A stretch of 64,000 nt of DNA from Botrimarina mediterranea. GTDB lineage: Bacteria; Planctomycetota; Planctomycetia; Pirellulales; Lacipirellulaceae. The notes below the pieces were generated by a model that was given only the letters and a program-made list of their open reading frames with translations, did no database searches and had not been told where the DNA came from. Positions within the stretch are counted from its first letter, which is position 1; each line of letters begins with the position of its first letter. Below, one piece after another: positions 1 through 7,283 of this stretch. The stretch spans positions 3,505,363 to 3,569,362 of the forward strand of contig NZ_CP036349.1 in NCBI RefSeq assembly GCF_007753265.1, read 5' to 3'. The position numbers and the translations under genes are program-made.

Positions 1-84
1 TGTGCCAAGCGCGTACTGCTTGCCCTCGATGGTGACCCACCACCCCCGGCCCTTGCGCAACCAGGGCTTCGGTTTCTTCGGCAT
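1..84 (-). CDS. Tyrosine-type site-specific integrase, N-terminal fragment
   Basis: Only the first 28 codons lie in the window; the gene runs off the left edge. The peptide starts MPKKPKPWLRKGRGWW and continues VTIEGKQYALGT. A short basic stretch followed by a tryptophan-rich strand is the usual opening of planctomycete tyrosine recombinases (N-terminal Arm/SAM-like region). No catalytic residue is visible, so the call rests on this opening and on context. The gene points away from a tRNA-Arg whose 3' end lies about 190 bases upstream, the usual arrangement for an integrase of an element inserted in a tRNA gene. It could instead be another small basic DNA-binding protein. Confidence 0.55.
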   Translation of the reverse strand, partial: MPKKPKPWLRKGRGWWVTIEGKQYALGT

Positions 85-146
85 CTCGCAAACCCTCCAG
101 TCGGAAACTAGGTCCAACGGAGCGAACCGCAGGGTTTGCTTCAGCC

Positions 147-182
147 GGGGGCTTGGGTGAGCGGCAACTCACCTGAGCCCCC
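147..182. repeat. Hairpin between integrase and tRNA-Arg
   Basis: Two 15-base arms (GGGGGCTTGGGTGAG and CTCACCTGAGCCCCC, one mismatch region) flank the loop CGGCAA. No run of T follows on either strand, so it is not a classic intrinsic terminator. It may process or end the tRNA transcript, or shield the integrase from read-through. Confidence 0.6.
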
Positions 183-275
183 ATCCTATTGCCTGAGCAA
201 CGGGATACCGTGACAAATACCGTGACAACTCGAAAAGAGAAAAACGACCGTCGTCGTAAGTCTTTTGGTAGCAAG

Positions 276-349
276 TGACCCCGGCTGGATTCGAACCAGC
301 AACCTTCGGCTTCGGAGGCCGACGCGCTATCCAATTGCGCCACGGGGCC
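276..349 (-). tRNA. tRNA-Arg (anticodon CCG)
   Basis: The minus strand folds as a 74-base cloverleaf. The acceptor stem pairs GGCCCCG with CGGGGTC, followed by discriminator A. The anticodon loop is CTCCGAA, giving anticodon CCG (codon CGG). The T arm holds GGTTCGAATCC. CCA is not encoded. The 3' end faces the integrase fragment, so this tRNA is the likely attachment site. Confidence 0.95.
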
Positions 350-473
350 CGGGCGAGCCCTGTAGCGTATCCCCAGGGGCCGTTTGCCGCAACGCCCGGC
401 ACCACTCGCCGATTGAGGCGGCGGGCCTATAGTTCGACGTTGAACCCGCGCATCCGGACTTATTTCCCACACC

Positions 474-917
474 ATGCCCCTCCAGCCACCGCCGCCGACC
501 GCCCCGCCCGTCGGACCCTACGAGGTCGAGGTCTTCTTCGACGGCGACTGCCCCCTCTGTCGCCGCGAAATCGCGATGATCCGGCGTTGGGACAAACGGG
601 AGCGGGTCCGATTCACCGACATCGCCGATGCGGACTTCGACGCCGCCGCTTACGGGGTGACTCAGGACCGCCTGATGGCCGAGATCCACGGCCGCGACGC
701 CCAAGGGAACTGGCTTGTCGGGGTCGAGGTGTTTCGGCGGCTGTACGCGGCGGTTGGCTGCGGCTGGATCGTCTCGGTGACGCGATGGCCGGTTATTCGC
801 CCGGCTCTCGACGTCGCTTATCGCCTCTTTGCACGCCAGCGGTTGCGTCTCACGGGGCGTTGCGAAAAAGGCGTCTGCGAGACTCCGGCGGCGGGCCAAA
901 ACCGACGGGCTACTTGA
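474..917 (+). CDS. DCC-family thiol-disulfide oxidoreductase-like protein (DUF393)
   Basis: Small protein of 147 residues. After a proline-rich start it has the family motif DGDCPLC (residues 23-29), which carries a CxxC-like pair at C26 and C29, on a thioredoxin-like beginning (VEVFFDGDCPLCRRE). The rest fits DCC/DUF393: the V-E-V-F-R-R-L-Y segment and a C-terminal R-x-R-L-x-G-R-C. The family is presumed to act in redox chemistry, but its substrate is not established. There is no signal peptide, so it is probably cytosolic. It stands alone, about 130 bases upstream of an epimerase gene. Confidence 0.85.
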   Translation: MPLQPPPPTAPPVGPYEVEVFFDGDCPLCRREIAMIRRWDKRERVRFTDIADADFDAAAYGVTQDRLMAEIHGRDAQGNWLVGVEVFRRLYAAVGCGWIVSVTRWPVIRPALDVAYRLFARQRLRLTGRCEKGVCETPAAGQNRRAT

Positions 918-1048
918 CGGGGCAGGGCGCTGGTGGCGATCCTCGACGGATCGGATGACTCGTCAGTCAGGGGCTCGACGCCGCTGGCGCCACAATCTGT
1001 CGGCAATTGCCCTTGTCGCTGCCCGTTCCCACTCTGAGTAGAACCGCC

Positions 1049-2161
1049 ATGATGATCCTGCGCACCGCCGCCCTCGCCACGCTCGCCATCGCTTCGGTGG
1101 CGCCGGCCGTCGAGGTCGCTGAATTCGGAAAGACTCCCGGGGGAGAGATGACCCACGTTTACACGCTCGAGAACAAGAGCGGCATGAAGGTGAAACTGCT
1201 CGACCTCGGCGCCACGCTGATGGCCGCCGAAGTCCCCGACAAGGAAGGCAAGACGGCCGATGTGCTCTTCGGCTTCGACGACCCCGCCAAATACCTCAGC
1301 GATGACAACCAGTACTTCGGCAACGTCGTTGGTCGTTACGGCAACCGCATCGCTAAGGGTAAGTTCACGCTGGACGGCAAGGAGTACACGCTCGCCACGA
1401 ACAACCCCCCCAATCATCTCCACGGCGGCGGCGACCGCGCGCTATCGAAGGTCGTCTGGAAGGGAGAGAAGTCGGACGCCGACAACTCGGTCACCTTCTC
1501 GTACACCAGCCCCGACGGCGAAGAGGGCTACCCCGGTGAGCTGAAGGCTCAGGTCACGTACACGCTCACCGATGACAACGCGGTGCGGATCGAGTACGAG
1601 GCGACCACCGACAAGCCGACGGTTCTCAACCTTACCAACCACGCTTACTTCAACCTCAGCGGGGCCGGCTCGCCGACGATCAACGACCACGTCGTGACGC
1701 TCTACGCCGACCACTACACGCCGGTTGACGACACGCTGATCACCACCGGCGAGATCGCCAAGGTGGAAGGCACGGCGCTCGACTTCCGCGAGCCGCACGC
1801 CATCGGCGATCGCGTCGATTCGTTCGGCGACGCCGAGGGCGCTGGCTACGACCACAACTTCGTGCTGAACAAGACGCCGTCCGACGTCGAGGGACTGCAC
1901 AAGGCCGCGACCGTCAAGGACCCCAAGTCGGGCCGTGTGCTGACGGTCCTCACCGACCAGCCCGGCGTGCAGTTCTACGGCGGCAACTTCCTCAAGGGCC
2001 AGACCGGCAAGGACGGCAAGACCTACGCGCACCGCAGCGGCTTCTGCCTCGAAACCCAGCACTACCCCGACTCGCCGAACAAGCCCGACTTCCCGAGCGT
2101 CGTGCTGCGTCCCGGCGAGACGTACACGCATACTTGTGTGTACGCGTTCTCGGCGGAGTGA
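1049..2161 (+). CDS. Exported aldose 1-epimerase (galactose mutarotase)
   Basis: Interconverts the alpha and beta anomers of aldoses. The start chosen is the ATG that opens a signal peptide (MMILRTAALATLAIASVAPA); an upstream in-frame ATG would bury that signal. The protein has 370 residues, the usual length for the family. Catalytic features are visible: NHLHGG (His123/His125), LTNHAYFNLSG (His198, general acid) and FCLETQHYPDSPN (Glu335, general base). The export signal suggests work on sugars outside the cytoplasm, as in other planctomycete copies. A strong terminator follows at once, so it is probably transcribed alone. Confidence 0.93.
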   Translation: MMILRTAALATLAIASVAPAVEVAEFGKTPGGEMTHVYTLENKSGMKVKLLDLGATLMAAEVPDKEGKTADVLFGFDDPAKYLSDDNQYFGNVVGRYGNRIAKGKFTLDGKEYTLATNNPPNHLHGGGDRALSKVVWKGEKSDADNSVTFSYTSPDGEEGYPGELKAQVTYTLTDDNAVRIEYEATTDKPTVLNLTNHAYFNLSGAGSPTINDHVVTLYADHYTPVDDTLITTGEIAKVEGTALDFREPHAIGDRVDSFGDAEGAGYDHNFVLNKTPSDVEGLHKAATVKDPKSGRVLTVLTDQPGVQFYGGNFLKGQTGKDGKTYAHRSGFCLETQHYPDSPNKPDFPSVVLRPGETYTHTCVYAFSAE

Positions 2162-2166
2162 GGGAC

Positions 2167-2187
2167 GCGGTTAGCGGTTAGCGGTTA
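2167..2187. repeat. Triplicate 7-bp repeat GCGGTTA
   Basis: Three perfect tandem copies of GCGGTTA lie just after the epimerase stop codon and before its terminator. No function can be read from it. Confidence 0.8.
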
Positions 2188-2195
2188 GCTAAACG

Positions 2196-2227
2196 AAAAG
2201 GCCCGGGCAGTGCCCGGGCCTTTTTTT
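2196..2227 (+). terminator. Rho-independent terminator of the epimerase gene
   Basis: The arms GGCCCGGGCA and TGCCCGGGCC form a very GC-rich hairpin, preceded by AAAA and followed by seven T. It is the only textbook intrinsic terminator I found in the window. The A run means it could also work on the minus strand. Confidence 0.9.
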
Positions 2228-2232
2228 GATTC

Positions 2233-2319
2233 ACCACAGAGACGCGGAGGGCACGGAAGGCACGGAGGACGCACCGAGGATTTCTCTCGGTGCTTTTCTC
2301 CGTGCTCTCCGTAGTTTCT
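2233..2319. repeat. Intergenic palindrome
   Basis: Imperfect inverted repeat made of GCACGGAGG-like units, with an inner hairpin GCACCGAG / CTCGGTGC. Its motif style (CACGGAG...CTCCGTG) recurs in the palindrome at 59794-59877. Confidence 0.7.
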
Positions 2320-2339
2320 TAAAAGACGATCGTTAGCAG

Positions 2340-2629
2340 TTAGAGCATGCTTCACTTGGCCGTAGCTTTTCTAGCCTCGCTCTGATCCACGGAGCAACGT
2401 GGAGACGTCTCGCGCAGAGACGCAGAGGCGCAGAGCTGGATGCCTTCAAGACTCACGCAAAGGCGCTAAGCCGCAAAGAACTTGTTGCTGTGCAATCGTT
2501 CGCAGCTGCGCTCATTTCTCAACGACTTTGTCCTTGCGCCTTGGCGGCTTTGCGTGAGTCTTCGCTGCCGACCCTCTGCGTCTCCGCGTCTCTGCGCGAG
2601 ACGCTACGGCCAACTGAAGTACACTATAG
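2340..2629 (+). repeat. Foldback (MITE-like) element, copy A
   Basis: Element of 290 bases. Its ends are imperfect inverted repeats: TTAGAGCATGCTTCACTTGG at the left, continuing to CCGTAGC, and the complement of CTATAGTGTACTTCAGTTGG at the right, continuing likewise (21 of 27 match). The interior folds back too: ACTCACGCAAAGGCGCTAAG and its neighbours face CTTTGCGTGAGT. Two homologous copies lie in the opposite orientation at 27154-27435 and 44470-44749. No ORF of note is conserved among the copies, so it is a non-coding dispersed element. It fills most of the gap between the epimerase and the sulfatase. Confidence 0.85.
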
Positions 2630-2728
2630 TGGTGACCGCCCGATGACTTGCCCTGCCCGCCGTGGGCGTCTTCTGCGTTCTTCTCGTCTTTGGGCTTTCG
2701 TTCTCCGGCCATCGCTCCGCGGCCGCAC

Positions 2729-4168
2729 TCACTCACGATCGGCAAGGTGCGGTCCGTTGTCCTGCGGCATCGCTGTGTGCCACTCCGTGACGGCGCGAAC
2801 GAGACGTTCAACAACGCGGTTATTGTCCGAAGCTAGGTCGTTTGACTCGCCCGGGTCGGCGACGACGTCGTAGAGCTGCGGCTCGGAGCCGTCGTATTCG
2901 CACAGCAGCTTCCACTTGCCGGCGCGCACGGCGAGGTCCGGCAGGTCGCCCTTGCCGTAGAACGGGATCACGTCGCGGTCCGGCGGGCGGCGGAAGAAGA
3001 TCGGCTGGCGACGCGACGCGTCCGACTCGCCGCGCAAGACCTCGACGAGCGGCTCGCCATCGGCTTCGGGCATCTTGTCGGCGCCGACGCCGGCGATCTC
3101 TAGCAAGGTTGGCGGCAGGTCGAAAGCGGCGAACACCGACTCGCGATTCACGGCGCCCTTCACGCCATCGCCCAGCAGGCCCGGCCCCCACACGACCAGC
3201 GGTGATCGGACACCGCCTTCGAAGAGCGTCGCCTTGCTGCCCCGCAGCGGGCCGTGGTCGCCGGTACGGGGCTCGCCGCCGTTGTCGCTGCAAACCAGCA
3301 CGATCGTGTTGTCGCGCAACTTCTCATGATTGCGGATGAAGTCGAACAACTCACCGAGTTGCTGGTCCATCGCGTCGAGCACGCCGTGGAAGACCGCCTT
3401 GGGGCTGCCGTCGCCACGCAGGTCCTTCGGCGGGAAGAAGGGGGAGTGCACGTCGTCGGGCCAGACGTTGACGTAGAACGGCGCGTCGCGATGGACGGCC
3501 CCCTTGATGAACTGGATCGCCGACCGCGTAAACTCCTGCGTCACGTACGCACGGTCTCGCCAGATCACCGGCCCGCGACCCAACAGGTCCGACCCCAGCG
3601 CGTATCGCTGCGGCCCCTTGCCGTCGTGGGCGTTGTTGAGCGGTAGGATGCGGGCGCCGAGCCCCTCGAAGTTGGTGAGCGACTCCTCGTAGCCGTATTG
3701 CGTGATCAACGGCGCGTTGCGGACGTTGCGCTGGCCGCCGAGGTGCCACTTGCCGAAGTGCCCGCAGACGTAACCGTTCTCAGCGAGCGCCTTGGCGAGC
3801 GTCGGCGCCGCGGGGTCGAGCCAGTTGGCGATCTCCCGCCGCCGGTTCTGCTGGCGGTTGTCCAGATACGAGTTGATCCGCCACCGCTGCGGGTACTGAC
3901 CCGTCGTGATCGCGCAGCGGCTCGGCGAGCAGATCGGCGCGTTGACGTAGAACTGCTCGAAACGGACGCCCTCGCTGGCCAGCCGGTCGATGTTCTCCGT
4001 CTCAGCGCCCGTGCCGCCGAAGCAGCTCAGGTCGCCCCACGCCATGTCGTCGACAAAGACCAGGACGATGTTGGGAGGTTGCGCGTGGCTCTTCTGCTGA
4101 GCGGCGTCGGCGCACGAGGCGCCGATCGCCGACAGCAGGATTCCTACTAAAAGCCGGAAGGTAAGCAT
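2729..4168 (-). CDS. Exported Cys-type sulfatase
   Basis: Hydrolyses sulfate esters. The 479-residue protein starts with a signal peptide (MLTFRLLVGILLSAIGASCA). It then shows the family's metal ligands D40-D41 in FVDDMAWGDLSCFGG. The signature CSPSR at residues 80-84 is where Cys80 is matured to formylglycine. GKWHLGG and a C-terminal SDNGGEPRTGDHGPLRGSK segment follow, with conserved Lys and His ligands. Planctomycetes carry many such enzymes for sulfated algal polysaccharides; which polysaccharide this one attacks cannot be read. It is a single gene, tail facing the foldback element. The SUMF1-like gene at 21.7 kb has an export signal and is not an obvious maturase for it. Confidence 0.93.
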   Translation of the reverse strand: MLTFRLLVGILLSAIGASCADAAQQKSHAQPPNIVLVFVDDMAWGDLSCFGGTGAETENIDRLASEGVRFEQFYVNAPICSPSRCAITTGQYPQRWRINSYLDNRQQNRRREIANWLDPAAPTLAKALAENGYVCGHFGKWHLGGQRNVRNAPLITQYGYEESLTNFEGLGARILPLNNAHDGKGPQRYALGSDLLGRGPVIWRDRAYVTQEFTRSAIQFIKGAVHRDAPFYVNVWPDDVHSPFFPPKDLRGDGSPKAVFHGVLDAMDQQLGELFDFIRNHEKLRDNTIVLVCSDNGGEPRTGDHGPLRGSKATLFEGGVRSPLVVWGPGLLGDGVKGAVNRESVFAAFDLPPTLLEIAGVGADKMPEADGEPLVEVLRGESDASRRQPIFFRRPPDRDVIPFYGKGDLPDLAVRAGKWKLLCEYDGSEPQLYDVVADPGESNDLASDNNRVVERLVRAVTEWHTAMPQDNGPHLADRE

Positions 4169-4218
4169 CCGCTAGGCCGCCCCCATCAACGGTTTCGAGT
4201 CAACCTTAAACGACAACG

Positions 4219-5697
4219 TCAAATCGCAGAGCGATGACGTGATTTCTTCTTGGGCGGTCGCGTCGCCGTCGCCGTTGCCCCAGCCGCGCGATTGCCCGCA
4301 GGCTTCGCGCCGCCACTCCCACTCGACTTCGCCTTGTTACGCGACGGACGCCGCGGCTTGCCGGTCGACTCGAGCTTGATCGGTCCCTTAGGCTTACCCT
4401 GAGAGCCGCCGCTGCGACCGCCACGGCCGCCCGACTTCTTCCTCGTTGTGCCGTGGGAAATCGGCTCCGTCGGCTCGAAGCCATCCAGCGTTGGCTCAAT
4501 CCGGATCGAGACTTTCATCAGCCGCTCGATCTGCCGCAACAAGCCACGCTCGTCACCGGCGCAGAACGAGAACGCAATGCCTTCGGCGCCCGCTCGGGCC
4601 GTGCGGCCGATGCGGTGCACGTACGTCTCGGGCACTTCGGGCAGGTCGTAGTTGACGATGTGCGTCACCTCGCGGATATCGAGGCCACGGGCGGCGATAT
4701 CCGTCGCCACCAGCACCGGCGGGTTCTTCCCCTTGAAACGCTCCAGCGCCCGATTGCGAGCGCCCTGGCTCTTGTTGCCGTGGATCGCGGCGGCTTCGAG
4801 GCCCTTGCGCTCGAGGTGCTTGACGATCTTGTCGGCGCCGTGCTTGGTGCGGCTAAACACCAGCGTCCGCCCCCGCGCCGTCTCATGCAGCAGCTGCGTC
4901 AACAGGTCGGGCTTCTGCTTCTGATCGACGAAGTGGACCGACTGCTCGATGCGGTCGGCGGGCGTCGAGACCGGCGTCACTTGGACCGACACGGGATTGT
5001 GGAGCCACTCGTTGGCGATCTGGCGGATCGGCTCGGGCATCGTCGCCGAGAACATCAACGTCTGTCGCTCGCGCGGCACGAGCCGCTCGATGCGCTTCAG
5101 GTCGGGCAAGAAGCCCATGTCGAGCATCTGGTCCGCCTCGTCGAACACGAGGACCTGGACGTGCTTCAGCTCGACGTAGCCCTGGTTCACGAGGTCCAAG
5201 AGCCGCCCCGGCGTGGCGACCAGCACATCGACGCCGTGCCGCAGCGCCTTCACCTGCGGGACCTGGGAGACGCCGCCGTAGATGATCGCGTTGCGTAGGG
5301 CCGTGTGCTTGCCGTAGCGGTTGAGGCTGGCCCCGATCTGGGCGGCGAGCTCACGCGTCGGCGCGAGCACGAGGCCGCGGATCGTGCGGGGCTTGGGAGT
5401 CGCCCCGTGGCGGTTGCGGCGACGCTCCGGTCGGTTGGGGCGTTCGACGGTCGACTCTTGCTGCTCGGGCTGGGCGGTGTTGGTGTCGCGTTTGGGCGTG
5501 GACTGCACCAAGCGGTCCAGCATCGGCAGCGTGAACGCCGCCGTCTTGCCGGTGCCGGTCTGCGCGCAACCGATGAGGTCGCAGCCCGCGAGGATCGAGG
5601 GGATGGCCTGCGCCTGGATCGGCGTGGCGACTTCGTAGCCGAGTTCTTTGACGGCGCGGAAGAAAGGTTCGGCGAGGCCGAGGTCAGCAAACTTCAT
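4219..5697 (-). CDS. DEAD-box RNA helicase, RhlE-like
   Basis: ATP-dependent RNA helicase of 492 residues. The start is MKFADLGLAEPFF; an upstream ATG would add 20 residues unlike the family. Motifs in order: Q motif TPIQAQAIP (25-33), Walker A AQTGTGKT (45-52), PTRELA (113-118), TPGR (162-165), DEAD (186-189), SAT (217-219), then ARGLD and HRIGRTARAG in the second RecA domain. The C-terminal 110 residues are Lys/Arg/Gly-rich, typical of the RNA-binding tails of RhlE/DeaD proteins. One oddity is a hydrophilic insert of about 40 residues (66-104) between motifs I and Ia. The gene has an unusually long upstream gap, so a long leader and leader-based control are possible. Confidence 0.93.
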   Translation of the reverse strand: MKFADLGLAEPFFRAVKELGYEVATPIQAQAIPSILAGCDLIGCAQTGTGKTAAFTLPMLDRLVQSTPKRDTNTAQPEQQESTVERPNRPERRRNRHGATPKPRTIRGLVLAPTRELAAQIGASLNRYGKHTALRNAIIYGGVSQVPQVKALRHGVDVLVATPGRLLDLVNQGYVELKHVQVLVFDEADQMLDMGFLPDLKRIERLVPRERQTLMFSATMPEPIRQIANEWLHNPVSVQVTPVSTPADRIEQSVHFVDQKQKPDLLTQLLHETARGRTLVFSRTKHGADKIVKHLERKGLEAAAIHGNKSQGARNRALERFKGKNPPVLVATDIAARGLDIREVTHIVNYDLPEVPETYVHRIGRTARAGAEGIAFSFCAGDERGLLRQIERLMKVSIRIEPTLDGFEPTEPISHGTTRKKSGGRGGRSGGSQGKPKGPIKLESTGKPRRPSRNKAKSSGSGGAKPAGNRAAGATATATRPPKKKSRHRSAI

Positions 5698-5879
5698 CAA
5701 GTGGGTCCTGGAAGGGGTTGCTCGCGCGCATCCACAGCGCAGTAGTGCGCCATGCACGGGGAGCGGTTGCCTAATTGACGGCCATCGGGGCAGGCGTCAC
5801 GAGACGCCGCCAATCGCTGCTTGCAACGGCTGCAAGCGGCTTTGGCCGCAAGGGGCAAGAGAATCAATCGCGGTCGAGA

Positions 5880-6075
5880 GCCAGGTACCGGGGGGCCCAA
5901 TATCCAAAGGATTTGATATCCAGAGGATCTGGTAGGGCCTCTCATGGCAGAGAGGTAAAGCCCGGGCCGGGTCGCCGCTTTCTTCGAATTTGAATGACCA
6001 CAACCGGCGCTTTCGGTAGCCCCGCCTAAAAAGGCAGACCCCGAGAAGTGAGTCCGGAAGGTCTCACACCTTGTT
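5880..6075 (-). promoter_or_regulatory. Possible structured leader upstream of the DEAD-box helicase
   Basis: The gap between the helicase and the response regulator is about 700 bases and has no convincing gene. This part holds a tandem 16-base repeat at 5900-5931 (ATATCCAAAGGATTTG then ATATCCAGAGGATCTG). It also has a hairpin at 5935-5963 (GGGC-CTCTC with GAGAG-GCCC), a GCC-TAAAAA-GGC hairpin, and a GTGAG-CTCAC hairpin at 6048-6067. On the minus strand a TATACT box lies at 6092-6087, but no good -35 box is visible at the right distance. It could be a 5' leader of the helicase or a small RNA; I match it to no known RNA family. The rest of the gap shows nothing clear. Confidence 0.25.
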
Positions 6076-6395
6076 CAAGTGAGCAAAGTATACCTCAAAA
6101 TCGTCCACAAGGACAGACGAGAAAAAGCCACCCCCAGTTTGAGGGGATTGCATATCCATGCACACGCAAATTGAGCGGCTATTGACGAAAGGTTGCTCGC
6201 AGAAGGTTCAACTCCGAACACTCTCCTCGGGTTTTTACGCCCGGAGTCGGGACGCAGCGGTGGTGCGGACGGCCTCGCGGCGTGATTGCCGCGATGAAGG
6301 TTGCGATTCTTCCCGGGTAAGGAAGACTTCATTAAGCCGACCTCCGGCCTCCGCAACCCGGCCCCACGATGGGGCGTCTCCACGACGAGCACCCG

Positions 6396-6809
6396 ATGAC
6401 CGTCAGCCCCCGCATCCTTCTGGTTGATGACGAAGAACTGCTGCTACGCTCCCTTGAGCGTGGTCTACGGTGCGAGTTCGATGTCACCACCGCCTGCTCC
6501 GCCCCCCACGCCGAGGCCCTGCTCACGGGACGGAACCACTACGACATCGTGGTCACCGACTTGGCGATGCCCGGCATCGGCGGGATCGAGTTCCTAGAGC
6601 AGGTGGCGCCTCAACACCCGGACACCTGCTTCATCATTCTTAGCGGCTGGGTCAGCGACGAGGCGCGCGAGCAGGCGGATGCGCTCGGCTGCGTTTACCG
6701 AATTCTGAACAAGCCAATCGGCGTTCAGCAGTTGGTGGAGGTGATCCGCGAAGCGGCCAGCGGCCAACAACCCGAACCGTACCCGGCGGCGGCTGGAAGC
6801 GCTCACTGA
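6396..6809 (+). CDS. Stand-alone response regulator receiver protein
   Basis: Single CheY-like receiver domain with no output domain, 137 residues. The acidic pair D11-D12 follows ILLVDDEE; the phospho-acceptor is D55 (VVTDLAMPG); the switch serine is in IILSGW (S83); the conserved lysine is K106 (LNKP). The short C-terminal tail is Pro/Ala-rich. An ATG nine codons upstream is also in frame (MGRLHDEHP); neither start has a good ribosome-binding site. The LSGW...A...G..Y.ILNKP form resembles receivers of the RpfG/HD-GYP and diguanylate cyclase class. No histidine kinase is nearby, so the partner must be elsewhere. Confidence 0.88.
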   Translation: MTVSPRILLVDDEELLLRSLERGLRCEFDVTTACSAPHAEALLTGRNHYDIVVTDLAMPGIGGIEFLEQVAPQHPDTCFIILSGWVSDEAREQADALGCVYRILNKPIGVQQLVEVIREAASGQQPEPYPAAAGSAH

Positions 6810-7004
6810 GCCCTACCGCGCGGCATCGTCCAACGCGAAACGGAATCGATCTCTCTCTCGACGCCCGTCCGGCATCCCCTATCTTTAGAGAGCCGGCGTT
6901 GCGGGTGTCCCGTCATGAGAACGCCGACGGCGGCCCGGGAACTCGGCCGAATCACCGCCGCCACCGCGAGGCCGATTCGGGCGCCTCGGGGGGATAAGAA
7001 AAAG

Positions 7005-7078
7005 TGGGTGCAGGAGAACTCGAATCTCCGACCTCAGCCTTATCAGGGCTGCGCTCTAACCAACTGAGCTATGCACCC
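7005..7078 (-). tRNA. tRNA-Ile (anticodon GAT)
   Basis: A 74-base cloverleaf on the minus strand. The acceptor stem pairs GGGTGCA with TGCACCC, with discriminator A. The anticodon stem is CAGCC/GGCTG with loop CTGATAA, giving anticodon GAT. CCA is not encoded. It stands alone, not in an rRNA operon. Confidence 0.95.
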
Positions 7079-7283
7079 AGATGCCCGGCCGACCCTGGAA
7101 CGCTTCCAGCGGGCTAGGCGTCGCATGAAAAGTCTCTTCGGCCAAAACCAAGTCGGGCGTGAGTCTCTCAGCGAAGCTCCGCATTCTAGGGCGAAGGCGG
7201 CGTCTGTCAAACCGCCCTAAAATTCGACCCGCTCCCGGCCCATTGGTTGACGAGAGTAGATGGGCGGAAGTAGCATCGGTTAA

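Noticed and set aside
4453-5298. 281-codon plus-strand frame opposite the DEAD-box helicase
   Set aside because: Antisense of a gene with all helicase motifs.
6000-6075. Possible SRP RNA or RNase P RNA because of TCCGGAAGG
   Set aside because: The flanking conserved bases of either RNA (such as AGCAG in SRP) are missing and the hairpin is short.
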